In this document: positions 1-8,156 of the stretch, piece by piece
Layout of the letters: every line of letters starts with the position of its first letter
How positions within the stretch are numbered: the first letter of the stretch is position 1
Source: a candidate division LCP-89 bacterium B3_LCP
Lineage (GTDB): Bacteria > Electryoneota > B3-LCP
Length of the DNA stretch: 64,000 bases
Assembly (NCBI GenBank): GCA_005223185.1
Contig: NJBN01000005.1
Span: forward strand, 155,091 to 219,090
Direction: 5' to 3'
The notes under the pieces: generated by a model
What the model saw: only the letters and a program-made list of their open reading frames with translations
The model's database searches: none
What the model was told of the DNA's origin: nothing
Position numbers and translations under genes: made by a program

Positions 1-253
1 TGCGAGTTTCAGTATCCTGCTGCAACTGCGACTGAAGGTCTTTTATCTGCTTGGAAACACTTTCCCATTCAATCAAAAGTTGATCATATTTGTCACGGTC
101 GCCAGCTTCATTGGCCGCTTCCATCTCCGCTTTGATTTCGGCGCGCTTGTCTTGAAGTGATTGAAGCTGCGCATCGAGGTCATCCTGCGCTATTAGTGGC
201 GCAGCGATCATACATGCTAAAGCTAAGATTACAGCAGCGCGAATTAAGTTCAT
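1..253 (-). CDS. Secreted coiled-coil-like protein, partial (runs off the left edge)
   Basis: Minus-strand reading from ATG at 253: MNLIRAAVILALACMIAAPLIAQDDLDAQLQSLQDKRAEIKAEMEAANEAGDRDKYDQLLIEWESVSKQIKDLQSQLQQ...; N-terminal signal peptide then charged heptad-like sequence. Not in ORF track because it has no stop in the window. Confidence 0.6.
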   Translation of the reverse strand, partial: MNLIRAAVILALACMIAAPLIAQDDLDAQLQSLQDKRAEIKAEMEAANEAGDRDKYDQLLIEWESVSKQIKDLQSQLQQDTETR

Positions 254-537
254 CTACAGTTCCTCCAATTTCGTTTATTTCCTATCCTTATAAAATAAGC
301 AGAATAAGACCAGATTGCAAGCACATTTTCAAGATCTGTTTTTGTTATGTTGGCAAGATAAGTGAATGCACCGGGTGCTCTTTCATTAAACGGTTTTGGA
401 TATAGGAGTGTTCCTGGGGGTAAAGGGATATGAGTAGGTTGGATTAGCGAAGCGAAACCCAATATTCACCTGATCCCCCCGTCCGTCAGCCGATGGACTC
501 CCCCCTTGACAAGGGGGGACTAAGGTGGGATCCCACA

Positions 538-576
538 GTCGGGGTCGCCTGCGCCCATGGTGCCCCTGACCCCGAC
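538..576. repeat. GTCGGGGTC...GACCCCGAC palindromic element, family 3
   Basis: GTCGGGGTCGCCTGCGCCCATGGTGCCCCTGACCCCGAC, 39 nt; related 39-nt copy (inverted) at 20243-20281. Confidence 0.8.
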
Positions 577-1030
577 ATGTAGTGCCTTAACTGTTGCGTC
601 AGATCTTGGTTTCCCGCCTGAGCGGGGAAGTGTGACCTGACGCTTTCTCATATAAACTGAACCAGATTCGGAAGTGTTGGGCCACTCTGGGATTAACTTC
701 AGATCAAGCCAGGAGGTCTAGCTTACCGAAGGGGAGCGGTGCGGATTGTCTGACGGATTTATCATGTGGAATGTTGGAATCATCCTGGGAACCTTCCACC
801 TTCTGCTTTTTCTGCTGGCGATTATGCCAGCCTTCGCCGCGTTCCGATACAGGTCTGATTCCGGTTGTTTCTTTCTCATCCATAACTAATCCAAACAGTT
901 CTCATCTATTTCATCGGCAGGAAAGTGGGGGGACTTGAGGGGGGTGCTAGTCAATGACAGGGACATCAAGCTGTCCCTGCCACCCGCCCTTGAGGGGGGG
1001 GTAGGGGAGTTGGAAGGGTAAGGTACAAAC

Positions 1031-1095
1031 CCTCGTTTTTCAAGGGGGGAGAAAGGGGGGATCACTTTTAATAGACCCACAGCAGAGCTATGGGG
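1031..1095. repeat. Bipartite palindromic repeat, family 1, copy 1
   Basis: ttttcaaggggggagaaaggggggatcac...cccacagcagagctatgggg; compare 4322-4382 and 10970-11026. Confidence 0.75.
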
Positions 1096-1149
1096 AGTTA
1101 AGATTAGTACTATCTTCGAAAATTTTAGATTTAGTTCGGATTGAGGGAA

Positions 1150-2724
1150 TTAGTTTATTTCCATCAAATCTAAAGCTTTGCGATTTAGAAGTGTTGAACG
1201 TTCGTCAAGGAATGACGTATAGTTTAACGAACTGAGATCTTGTGGAATTAAGGCTCGCCTTAAATACTCTTCCGCCTTATTACTTGTGATTTCCTCAACA
1301 TATTCACTTGGAGCCTTATCTTTTATCTTGTTATTATCACCACGCGTTAGAAAACAAATATTTGCAAGTACGTTTGTCTCTTTTTTCCCAATTCCTAAAC
1401 TTTCAAGATGCTTCTTTGGGAATATGTGGTGAAATTCATTCTTATTTACTTTTTGAAGAACATTATCTAGATCAATCCTTGCACCACTGAAAAACGAAAA
1501 TGGATTAAGCGAACTTAATAATAGAATAAGTGCTTTAGAATTTGCATTCGACACAGAGAAATTTGATGTCTTAAAATCAATTTTGATTTCTCCAGAGGGG
1601 TACTTGAATTTATAGTGTTCATTGTCTTTCAATTTCTTCATCTCTTGAATATCCACAGCCTGTTTCTCGTTTACACCTGCTGAAAATCTCCTTGTGAAAG
1701 TTGTCCTCCAAAACCAAGTTATTATAGTGTCTTTCTGAATGTCTGTATATGTTGAACCTTCTGGTCTATCAGTGGCAAAGAATACACTCAAAGGAACCAG
1801 TGTTCCAGGAAATGGTAGTAACTTATAATTTTTTACATTTAGTTCTCTTATCAGGAAATCTATTGCGCCAATAATGCCTTTACGGATAGAATCAAATTCA
1901 TTCCTTATATCTTCACCCTGCAATTCAAGTATTTTTGAAGGAGTGGTCTCACCCTTTATTATTCCAGAACATATTCTTAATTGTAGGTCTCTATTATTAC
2001 ATAAATCATCAAATCCGTGTTCTATAATTTCATCTTGGAGGTCTGCAAATTTTTCAGTCAAATCAAAATCATCTGACCAACTCCATGCAGAAAGTAGCTG
2101 AAACATGTCCAATTCAGTACCAGCCCTATTTATGCGCTCAAAAACAATAGCGACATTATTCCGATTATCTGATTCGAAGATTTCATTTGGAATTAAATAT
2201 TCTTTAAATTTTTCTTGCAGTTTGTCAATAGCTCGCACAAATTCAACCTCAAGATTTTCGGTTGCCTCTCTATATCGTACAGTGTCAAATAATACATTCA
2301 CAGGGAAATGTCGATCTTTGTCAACCATATCCTCTTCAATAGGCAAAAATAAGGATTCTTGAATATTTTCTTCGGCAAGCATATCAAAATAAATATCTAT
2401 CCAAGGATCATTATTAGGAGATAAATCTGTTTGGAATACGCTAAATAAACTAGTAATTCTCTGCTGCCCATCTAAAACATAGTTAACCGGATAGTCTTTT
2501 TGTGGTTCTGGAAGTTTAAACCGATCCAAGTTTTTTTCGGTTGACAATCGATTGTCTGTTTTCCAAAGAATAATAGTACCTATTGGAAAGCCTTTATAAA
2601 TACTATCCAATAAGAAGGCTACTTGGTCTGAATCCCATACAAAATCACGTTGAAAGGCTGGAATTCGGATATCGCCTGAAGTTATTCTTTCGATAAGTTT
2701 ACGAATCGTTAGTGGTTCGCTCAT
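1150..2724 (-). CDS. DUF262 / DUF1524 (GmrSD-like) protein, possible type IV restriction or anti-phage nuclease
   Basis: N-terminal IPAFQRDFVWDSDQVAFLLDSIYKGFPIGTIILW...YVLDGQQRITSLF (DUF262, ParB/Srx-like) and C-terminal EFHHIFPKKHLE...NVLANICFLTRGDNNKIKDKAPSEYV (DUF1524, HNH-like). Confidence 0.85.
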   Translation of the reverse strand: MSEPLTIRKLIERITSGDIRIPAFQRDFVWDSDQVAFLLDSIYKGFPIGTIILWKTDNRLSTEKNLDRFKLPEPQKDYPVNYVLDGQQRITSLFSVFQTDLSPNNDPWIDIYFDMLAEENIQESLFLPIEEDMVDKDRHFPVNVLFDTVRYREATENLEVEFVRAIDKLQEKFKEYLIPNEIFESDNRNNVAIVFERINRAGTELDMFQLLSAWSWSDDFDLTEKFADLQDEIIEHGFDDLCNNRDLQLRICSGIIKGETTPSKILELQGEDIRNEFDSIRKGIIGAIDFLIRELNVKNYKLLPFPGTLVPLSVFFATDRPEGSTYTDIQKDTIITWFWRTTFTRRFSAGVNEKQAVDIQEMKKLKDNEHYKFKYPSGEIKIDFKTSNFSVSNANSKALILLLSSLNPFSFFSGARIDLDNVLQKVNKNEFHHIFPKKHLESLGIGKKETNVLANICFLTRGDNNKIKDKAPSEYVEEITSNKAEEYLRRALIPQDLSSLNYTSFLDERSTLLNRKALDLMEIN

Positions 2725-2820
2725 TTTCTATCCTTTCATTTGCAGTAATATCTAGTCTCTTACAAAAAGAACCTGCTGTATTCGCCACTAAACACAAATT
2801 TAAGCCCCTTCCACACAAAC

Positions 2821-2983
2821 ATCAACCATTAAATCCACTTTTATTTATTAAAACACCTTTCCGCCACAGCCCGCTTTAGCGGGGTTTTGTCTATCCGTAG
2901 CCCAGTGCTTTCCCGTAGGGACTCCTACGGAGCAGCACTGGGTGAGCTGCCCCTTCCTTCAAGGGAGGACTAAGGAGGGATCT
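2821..2983. repeat. Composite direct repeat, copy 1 (flanks GWxTD gene)
   Basis: atcaacc..aatccacttttattta..aaaaca.ctttccg...agcccgcttt..agcggggttttg...atccgtagc.cagtgctttcccg.agggactcc..cggagcagc.ctgggt.agctgcccc..; near-identical stretches at 3699-3889. Confidence 0.8.
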
Positions 2984-3590
2984 ATAAATTACCCAAAAAA
3001 CGTGAATCAGTTTTTTCACCAGGGACATTTGAATAGACTTGAATATATCTTCCGACACCTGAATAATCAGCGAAAACAAACTGCATTAAATGGGGATCAA
3101 TTTGATTAAAGGAAGTGGGTGGGAGAGTGCTTGCTATCATTTTGGGATAAACCCATATCTCCCAAGCTTTTACATCTATTCCTTTATAATCCAGGTCACG
3201 AAGCCACGGCTCGAAATGAATATCTTCAGGTGGTCCATAGATTAAATAGACTCTCGCTCTATCCGAATGTGTCCACCCTCTCTTATATGGATAATGAATA
3301 TGAACATAATTTAATCTCGTTTCATACTCAACTCTGAATTCATTGATTTTTGTATCCGGTGTAGGGTCCAAATCATCCCAGAATTTATCAATAAAAGATT
3401 GCGCACTTTCAACTGTCTGTAATTTTCTGATCTCCTTCTTCTCGGCTCCAGTTAGGATTGGCCATATATCTGCAACCAATTCATCCTGCGGTGTTAAAGG
3501 GTTATTGAACTTAGCCAGAAAAGAACAGCCGATAACCAGAATGGAAAATGATAATATTCCAACAAGTGAGGATAACTGACTTCTATGCAT
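2982..3590 (-). CDS. GWxTD domain-containing lipoprotein
   Basis: Lipobox-like SILVIGC; FIDKFWDDLDPTPDTKINEFRVEYETRLNYVH..YKRGWTHSDRARVYLIYGPPEDI matches the GWxTD family layout (here GWTHSDRARVYLIYGPP). Confidence 0.8.
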   Translation of the reverse strand: MHRSQLSSLVGILSFSILVIGCSFLAKFNNPLTPQDELVADIWPILTGAEKKEIRKLQTVESAQSFIDKFWDDLDPTPDTKINEFRVEYETRLNYVHIHYPYKRGWTHSDRARVYLIYGPPEDIHFEPWLRDLDYKGIDVKAWEIWVYPKMIASTLPPTSFNQIDPHLMQFVFADYSGVGRYIQVYSNVPGEKTDSRFLGNL

Positions 3591-3698
3591 TTGGATGGAT
3601 GTAATTACCGAGATTTCCTGTACTTACTAGATTCCCCAAATGGGAGTACCCACTGTACGCCCCCTACAGATGCAAACTTATATACCCTTCAGTAAAAT

Positions 3699-3889
3699 AT
3701 CAACCCCTAATTCCACTTTTATTTATCAAAACAGCTTTCCGTTTGGTCATAGCCCGCTTTGCCGTAGGCATCCTCCGAAGGAGTCCTTCGGGACAGCGGG
3801 GTTTTGCATATCCGTAGCGCAGTGCTTTCCCGCAGGGACTCCTTCGGAGCAGCGCTGGGTAAGCTGCCCCCCTTGTCAAGGGGGGATCA
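3699..3889. repeat. Composite direct repeat, copy 2, with an extra hairpin inserted in its first loop
   Basis: Same modules as 2821-2983, but CCCGCTTT|AGCGGG is interrupted by gccgtaggcatcctccgaaggagtccttcgggac. Confidence 0.8.
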
Positions 3890-4023
3890 AATAGCACAAA
3901 CCCACCACTTCTTAACGTATTACCAAAATAATCGTTGACAATGCGGGAGGAGGGGGTTATTTTAGAGAGGAGAATTGAGTGATTTCATAATAAACACACC
4001 AAAAACAACCGGAGGAATACAAA

Positions 4024-4239
4024 ATGGCTGAGAGCGTTTATAAGGTAATCGAACTGGTGGGCACCAGCAGTGAATCATGGGAAAAGGCAGCAGAAGCCGC
4101 TATCGCCAGAGCTGGTGAAAGCCTGCGCGACCTGCGCGTGGCAGAAGTATCCGAACTGGATATGCAGATTAACAACGGCAAAGTTGAAGCCTACCGTGCC
4201 AAGGTAAAGGTCTCATTTAAGTATGAAGGTGGGCAGTAG
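4024..4239 (+). CDS. Dodecin family protein
   Basis: 71 aa MAESVYKVIELVGTSSESWEKAAEAAIARAGESLRDLRVAEVSELDMQINNGKVEAYRAKVKVSFKYE; canonical dodecin; RBS ggagg upstream of ATG. Confidence 0.93.
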   Translation: MAESVYKVIELVGTSSESWEKAAEAAIARAGESLRDLRVAEVSELDMQINNGKVEAYRAKVKVSFKYEGGQ

Positions 4240-4321
4240 GGTCTAAACAGTTGTGTCAGGTCTTGCCTTCGGGGTCTCCTAAAGTCAGCCGACTGATAAG
4301 GACCTGACGCAGCATTATAAA

Positions 4322-4382
4322 GCCCCCCTTTTTTCAAGGGGGGATCAATTTTCACCTTCCCCACAACAGAACTGTGGGGCAC
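4322..4382. repeat. Bipartite palindromic repeat, family 1, copy 2
   Basis: gcccccctttttt caaggggggatca...ccccacaacagaactgtggggcaccc. Confidence 0.8.
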
Positions 4383-4406
4383 CCAGCTTCTATTCTCTGC
4401 TCACAA

Positions 4407-5231
4407 TCAGGTCTTCACGTATTCTTTCTTCACCCATCCCTGAGTTTTATTGAGAACCTCATACCAACCATCAGACTCTCGTAGAATTTCCACTAACGAG
4501 TTTTGCATGAGGGGAGGTGCTACTGTCGTCGAGTATAGTGAAGGTGTCGAACGAATATTAAGTTTGGATGCAGTGACCTTACCTATACTTCCGACATATC
4601 CTGCTTCTGCACCCTCATCCTCCGCTCGATCTCGAAGGAGTATTATTTCCCGTATCTTATCCAGAGGAAAGGCAGGACCCGGATCCCACTTACGGCCCGG
4701 TGATATCTCTTCGTGTCCCAGGATGGTGGTGATTCCGTAGCGTTCCATTAACAGAAAGCAGATATCGATGGCAATCGTTATCTGCTCCTCACTGTATGCA
4801 TGCCAATACTCAGGAATTGTTTTATTCCTATGAACGGCTTCTACCACCTCTTTTTCATCGTAAACTTTTTCAAACCATGATCTATACTGGTTCCCATGTT
4901 TGGTCAATTTTCCAGCATTATCAAGTTCAATTCCAATTGAGTATTTATTCAGTCCCTCACGATCTCCATGCCTGCTGGGCCCCGCATGCCATGCAATCGT
5001 ATCAAACGGTACCAATTGCGTAACTGATTTATCACTTCCAATCACTAAGTGAGCGGATGCCTTAGCCTCAGGATTGCATAACCACTGAACGGAACTTTTG
5101 GCATCTCTACCCGCCGTGAAGTGAAAGACCACAGTATCGGGTAAACCGGTACTAAAAGCCCCGCCATGATTTGATGATTCCTTGAAAGTAGTTCCACCCC
5201 CTTCAAGAAGGTGATCTTCATTTATCTTCAT
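4407..5231 (-). CDS. N-acetylmuramoyl-L-alanine amidase (Amidase_2) with C-terminal SH3-type domain
   Basis: VVFHFTAGRDAKSSVQWL..AHLVIG..QLVPFDTIAWHAG..SIGIELDNAG..ILGHEEISPGRKWDPGPAF; C-term TASKLNIRSTPS...GWYEV..GWVKKEYV. Confidence 0.9.
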   Translation of the reverse strand: MKINEDHLLEGGGTTFKESSNHGGAFSTGLPDTVVFHFTAGRDAKSSVQWLCNPEAKASAHLVIGSDKSVTQLVPFDTIAWHAGPSRHGDREGLNKYSIGIELDNAGKLTKHGNQYRSWFEKVYDEKEVVEAVHRNKTIPEYWHAYSEEQITIAIDICFLLMERYGITTILGHEEISPGRKWDPGPAFPLDKIREIILLRDRAEDEGAEAGYVGSIGKVTASKLNIRSTPSLYSTTVAPPLMQNSLVEILRESDGWYEVLNKTQGWVKKEYVKT

Positions 5232-5292
5232 AAAAGTCTCCGTATGTTTAGATCAGGGTTAAACGCATCGATGCCATTAACCATCCAGGTTT

Positions 5293-5784
5293 TTAACCTA
5301 TGGCATCATCAAAAAGCTTACTGGAACCGCTACCCGTAATCATATTGGTTACACGATTGCTGCCACCCCGTTTTTCAACCGATCTCCCAATAGCCCAGGT
5401 ACCTACTATGCCAGTCCATCCATACCAGAATTCCGTCGGTAGCTTAAATGCTTCTACCGGTACGTTGGAAAACGACTGAATTGTTGGTACGATGCAGTAA
5501 TTAAACAGAATGAAAACCAACCCTGCGTAAACTACCGTCGGACGAGCACGCTTGGTATAGCTATCACCCTGAGTCAATTCTGCCACCAAAACCTGTTTTT
5601 TAGCTTCGAGTTCCGTTCGAATAGTCTCCTCGATCTCAGCGTCCCTTCTCTGCAGAAGTGTTTCCATCTCCAGTTTAAACTTCTGCTTCTCTTCACCACT
5701 TAGATGAAATTTGTCAACGACACCCCCGACGCTTTCTACCACTTTACCAATGCTGCCTCCTAAAATTTTCGTGATGAAACTCAT
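5293..5784 (-). CDS. 3TM-type holin-like protein (GTA_holin_3TM-like)
   Basis: Amphipathic N-term (KQKFKLEMETLLQRRDAEIEETIRTELEAKKQVLVAEL) followed by SYTKRARPTVVYAGLVFILFNY... and YGWTGIVGTWAIGRSVEKRG; layout typical of 3TM holins; directly upstream of the amidase. Confidence 0.7.
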   Translation of the reverse strand: MSFITKILGGSIGKVVESVGGVVDKFHLSGEEKQKFKLEMETLLQRRDAEIEETIRTELEAKKQVLVAELTQGDSYTKRARPTVVYAGLVFILFNYCIVPTIQSFSNVPVEAFKLPTEFWYGWTGIVGTWAIGRSVEKRGGSNRVTNMITGSGSSKLFDDAIG

Positions 5785-6053
5785 GGGTCATCCTCCTGGT
5801 TAATTTAGTAACTACACCTTTATGGATCAGACGTTCAGTGTTGTAGTGTCTCCTCCGTAGATCCGAAGGACTCCTGTGGAGAGTGCCTACGGCACACGCA
5901 CGATAACCTCCAAATAATTTAAACCCTATTCAGAACATTATCAAGCGGTATATCTACTTATTGCCTTTAGAATTGGATCTTGGATAGTGGATCGAATAAC
6001 ATCCCACAGCAAAGCTGTGGGGCACATTGGCAACGTTTAATCGTACCTTTCAT

Positions 6054-6557
6054 CTATGAGGTGTTGGAGTTGTTCAAAATTCGTTGCCGCTGTTTCTCAA
6101 AAATCTCCTTCCAGAAAAATCCGTTTTGAAACGCTATGAAGTATAGCATTAGTCTCGACTTAGTCAGCGCACCAGACCCCATCGGTATGTCTTGAATAAT
6201 GGCTAAAAGTGGAATGAAGACGATGGGCGAGACAAAAATCGGCATGAGTAAAGGCGCCATTTTAATTTTAATCCTATCGTTGTCACTCTGGGCCTGTTGA
6301 TATAGATATTGAGCCGACATACCTATAACCATACAAATATAGCAAAAGATAATTATGATGGTTTCTTGCCCTGGCCCCATCGTCGTAATGATTTGTGGAA
6401 ATTTAAAGACGCGATTCAATATCAATATGATAACGCCCAGAATAACCACATGAATGATTAGTGTCTTCCATCGCCCTGCTTTTACATTGATATACAATGT
6501 ACTTATAAAGAATCCCAACAGGGAAATGCTTAAAATGATGGTTAGCCATTGCGACAT
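6054..6557 (-). CDS. Multi-TM membrane protein of unknown function
   Basis: Four or five hydrophobic segments (LTIILSISLLGFFISTLY, LIIHVVILGVIILILNRVF, ETIIIIFCYICMVIGMSA, LMPIFVSPIVFIPLLAII). Confidence 0.6.
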   Translation of the reverse strand: MSQWLTIILSISLLGFFISTLYINVKAGRWKTLIIHVVILGVIILILNRVFKFPQIITTMGPGQETIIIIFCYICMVIGMSAQYLYQQAQSDNDRIKIKMAPLLMPIFVSPIVFIPLLAIIQDIPMGSGALTKSRLMLYFIAFQNGFFWKEIFEKQRQRILNNSNTS

Positions 6558-6574
6558 TTGATACAGTCTCCAAG

Positions 6575-8149
6575 TTATTTGGTGTGGATGAAAAAGAATT
6601 CTTCCTTGCTGCTGTATTTTGTGAAATCCTTCATCTGGGGGATTAATTCATAGCCGGCTTCTATTGCTTCCTTTTTTACGGCCGACCGCAGCCATCCGTA
6701 GAGTTCCCATATAGTTATTACATCATCTTTATAAACATCTGCTTTTCCCCTAAGTCCTTCCATAAGTAAATGCGTAAAAAGGCTTCCATCCCATCTTTCG
6801 CCTTCGAGAGCAGATTCCCTTTCAGTTCCGGCCATTAATAAATACTTAGGATCCACTGATTCAATATCCAATCCGCGTAATGCCAATCCGCTAAAACAAC
6901 AATCTAAAATAACCAGAAGGTGTTTTGATTGAAGTTGGTTCATCCACATGACTAAACTATCCATGGGAATGCAATTGTCATCCCCACCCGGCTTTGCATC
7001 GGCAAGGGGAAGATACCCTTTTGCCACTCCATTTATTAACTTGGTATCACCGTGGCCAGCATAGTAGAATAAAAATCGATCTTTGGGTGTGATCTTCGAC
7101 ATGAAATGTTCCTGCGGATATTTCAGTTTTGGAATCGTGAGGTTAGAATCGGTTATCACAACGACTCTCTTATAACCCTGCTTTTTACTCAGGAACTCAC
7201 CCAGTCTTTCAATATCACTGCCCGCATAGTCCAAATCCTTGTAGTATTCATAGTCTCCTGTAAAAGCCAGAAGCGCATAACTATTTTCAATGGGTGGGGG
7301 AGCCTTAAAGAGTATCTTCCATATTTTTTCAAATATATTTCGATGTTTCTCTTGCTGTTTTTCATTTGTATATACATGATAGCCTCTGGTGGTTATTGCC
7401 TGTGAAGGAAAATCCAAAACTCGCAAAGTGGACCAGAGAACCTCATCTGTATCTTCAGGGAGCATGAAAAAGACCAACCCTTCGCACTTTTTATGTGGTT
7501 TTATGATACTATCCTGAAAGCTGTATTCCTTCAGGGTCCCCTCTAAGTCTTTATGATAAGTGCGGTGGAAAGCCTTTGATTGAGATGTAATGAATTTTAG
7601 CACTTTATTTAAAAACGGTCGCATCGTAGCAGTGTCCTCAATTGCCTCGAGAACAGTTTCGACTTTAACAGTTCTCAGGGGCGAAGATAAGCCAACATTA
7701 AGTTGGATATCCTGACGATTGAACTTAATCTGCCGCTCTGAACGATTCTCAATAGTTAGATAAAAGGGTATAATTCTGGAATCTTTCAATCGAATATCCA
7801 CATCGGAAGGATCTCGATAGACGATTTCCACATCCAATTCGTCAGTGATTTTAGCATGTTTTAAAATCCATGATTTGTATTGATCTGTTGGTTCATCACC
7901 GATCGCCCTTCTAATTTGATCTATAAATAGGTTCTCTTTGTCAAATGTTCGAGATTTCAGTTGTCCCAACTCCTGAAGTATGCTATCAGGTATCCCGTTA
8001 GCATTCAGTTTTTTTATTGTCACATCAGTTATTTCAAAACTTACCTGCCTTTCCATCAAAAAGCTCATTTCGCGTATTCCATCCTCGCTTGCCTGATTAG
8101 TCAGAGCTAGAGAAAATAGAAGGGGGATGAACACTATATACATTCTCAT
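6575..8149 (-). CDS. Secreted caspase-family (peptidase C14/metacaspase-like) protein
   Basis: YALLAFTGDYEYYKDLDYAGSDIERLGEFL...FLFYYAGHGD (catalytic His) ...HLLVILDCCFSG (catalytic Cys); N-terminal signal sequence MRMYIVFIPLLFSLALT. Confidence 0.88.
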   Translation of the reverse strand: MRMYIVFIPLLFSLALTNQASEDGIREMSFLMERQVSFEITDVTIKKLNANGIPDSILQELGQLKSRTFDKENLFIDQIRRAIGDEPTDQYKSWILKHAKITDELDVEIVYRDPSDVDIRLKDSRIIPFYLTIENRSERQIKFNRQDIQLNVGLSSPLRTVKVETVLEAIEDTATMRPFLNKVLKFITSQSKAFHRTYHKDLEGTLKEYSFQDSIIKPHKKCEGLVFFMLPEDTDEVLWSTLRVLDFPSQAITTRGYHVYTNEKQQEKHRNIFEKIWKILFKAPPPIENSYALLAFTGDYEYYKDLDYAGSDIERLGEFLSKKQGYKRVVVITDSNLTIPKLKYPQEHFMSKITPKDRFLFYYAGHGDTKLINGVAKGYLPLADAKPGGDDNCIPMDSLVMWMNQLQSKHLLVILDCCFSGLALRGLDIESVDPKYLLMAGTERESALEGERWDGSLFTHLLMEGLRGKADVYKDDVITIWELYGWLRSAVKKEAIEAGYELIPQMKDFTKYSSKEEFFFIHTK

Positions 8150-8156
8150 GATAAGC

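Noticed and set aside
764-889. Plus-strand 41-codon ORF MWNVGIILGTFHLLLFLLAIMPAFAAFRYRSDSGCFFLIHN (possible single-TM micropeptide)
   Set aside because: No convincing ribosome-binding site at proper spacing and no family recognised; could be real but unsupported.
2891-3079. ORFs with LLRRSPYGKALGYG-like peptides (2891-3079, 3700-3897, 3640-3894)
   Set aside because: The shared peptide comes from the dispersed CAGTGCTTTCCCG... palindromic repeat, not from protein homology.
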